A stretch of DNA of 64,000 bases, from contig MPUH01000023.1 of assembly GCA_001970955.1 (NCBI GenBank), positions 94,766-158,765 on the forward strand, written 5' to 3'. Source of the stretch: Stentor coeruleus (taxonomy: Eukaryota; Ciliophora; Heterotrichea; Heterotrichida; Stentoridae). Below the pieces are notes generated by a model. The model saw nothing but the letters and a program-made list of their open reading frames with translations. It searched no databases and had not been told where the DNA came from. Positions 63,991-64,000 of the stretch are shown in pieces. Every line of letters begins with the position of its first letter. Position 1 is the first letter of the stretch. The position numbers were made by a program, and so were the translations under genes.

Positions 63991-64000
63991 TGTTAGGGTG
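63991..64000 (+). other. Telomere-repeat match at window end
   Basis: The last ten bases, TGTTAGGGTG, equal one and a quarter units of the repeat known from heterotrich telomeres (CCCTAACA on the other strand), in the orientation of a right chromosome end. It is short enough to be chance: longer internal matches exist. Confidence 0.35.

Noticed and set aside
1-64000. Blepharisma or a TGA-recoding ciliate as the source
   Set aside because: Several genes end in TGA and no gene needs TGA read as Trp; every internal TGA lies within a 15-nt intron or a frame shadow.
1-64000. tRNA, rRNA, CRISPR or transposase genes
   Set aside because: Scanned by eye for tRNA T-loop words, repeat-spacer patterns and transposase or integrase motifs; none found. 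A covariance search for tRNA could still reveal one I missed.

Overview
This window looks like macronuclear DNA of a heterotrich ciliate, most probably Stentor or a close relative. Three things point there. The DNA is very A+T-rich and densely packed with eukaryotic, largely ciliary, genes. Long reading frames use the standard code (TAA, TAG and TGA all end genes and tryptophan is TGG), which is unusual for a ciliate and argues against Blepharisma. Every intron I could find is exactly 15 nt, GT...AG, with A at position 10. No bacterial, plasmid, phage or mobile-element gene was seen.

Layout. 0-10.4 kb: an SK-like potassium channel, a C2H2 zinc-finger gene broken by assembly gaps, a Tctex-type dynein light chain, an unknown basic protein, and a PWWP plus TFIIS-like gene that is spliced and also hit by an assembly gap. 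11-19.5 kb: a radial spoke head protein (RSP4/6 type), a three-exon cytochrome b5-domain gene, a three-exon DHHC palmitoyltransferase (assembly gap), a LITAF-domain protein, a coiled-coil protein, a CEP19-like protein and a cathepsin L-like protease. 21-31.3 kb: a 969-aa IQ/DUF4378-like protein, a MORN-repeat protein, a tyrosine phosphatase, a coiled-coil protein with a C1q-like C-terminus, and several unknowns. 31.6-40.7 kb: a complete three-exon VPS13 (3002 aa). 41-49.2 kb: a probable pseudokinase fused to an HExxH metallopeptidase-like domain, a SHIPPO-like protein, a FAIM-like protein, a free-standing dynein stalk/microtubule-binding-domain-like protein, and a RING-H2 ligase. 50.5-64 kb: a four-exon AMPK/SNF1-type kinase with a KA1-like tail, a calcyphosin-like EF-hand protein, CEP41, a PH-domain kinase, an SR splicing factor and large low-complexity unknowns.

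How the genes relate. There is no operon structure: neighbours alternate strand and have their own flanks. Many products belong to cilia and basal bodies (DYNLT, RSP4/6, CEP19, CEP41, MORN, SHIPPO-like, calcyphosin, and possibly the dynein-MTBD-like protein). Others serve membrane lipid transport and modification (VPS13, DHHC, LITAF, cytochrome b5) and signalling (two kinases, a PTP, a pseudokinase, a K+ channel).

Structure beyond genes. Most genes, read on their own sense strand, are preceded by C/A-rich, G-poor DNA and followed by G/T-rich, C-poor DNA. As a result many intergenic gaps switch from G/T-rich to C/A-rich on the + strand. The window ends in TGTTAGGGTG, which matches the heterotrich telomere repeat (CCCTAACA on the other strand). 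Three genes are damaged by local duplications carrying single N characters. These are almost certainly gap-filling artefacts, and removing one copy restores each frame. Other tandem duplications without N lie between genes.
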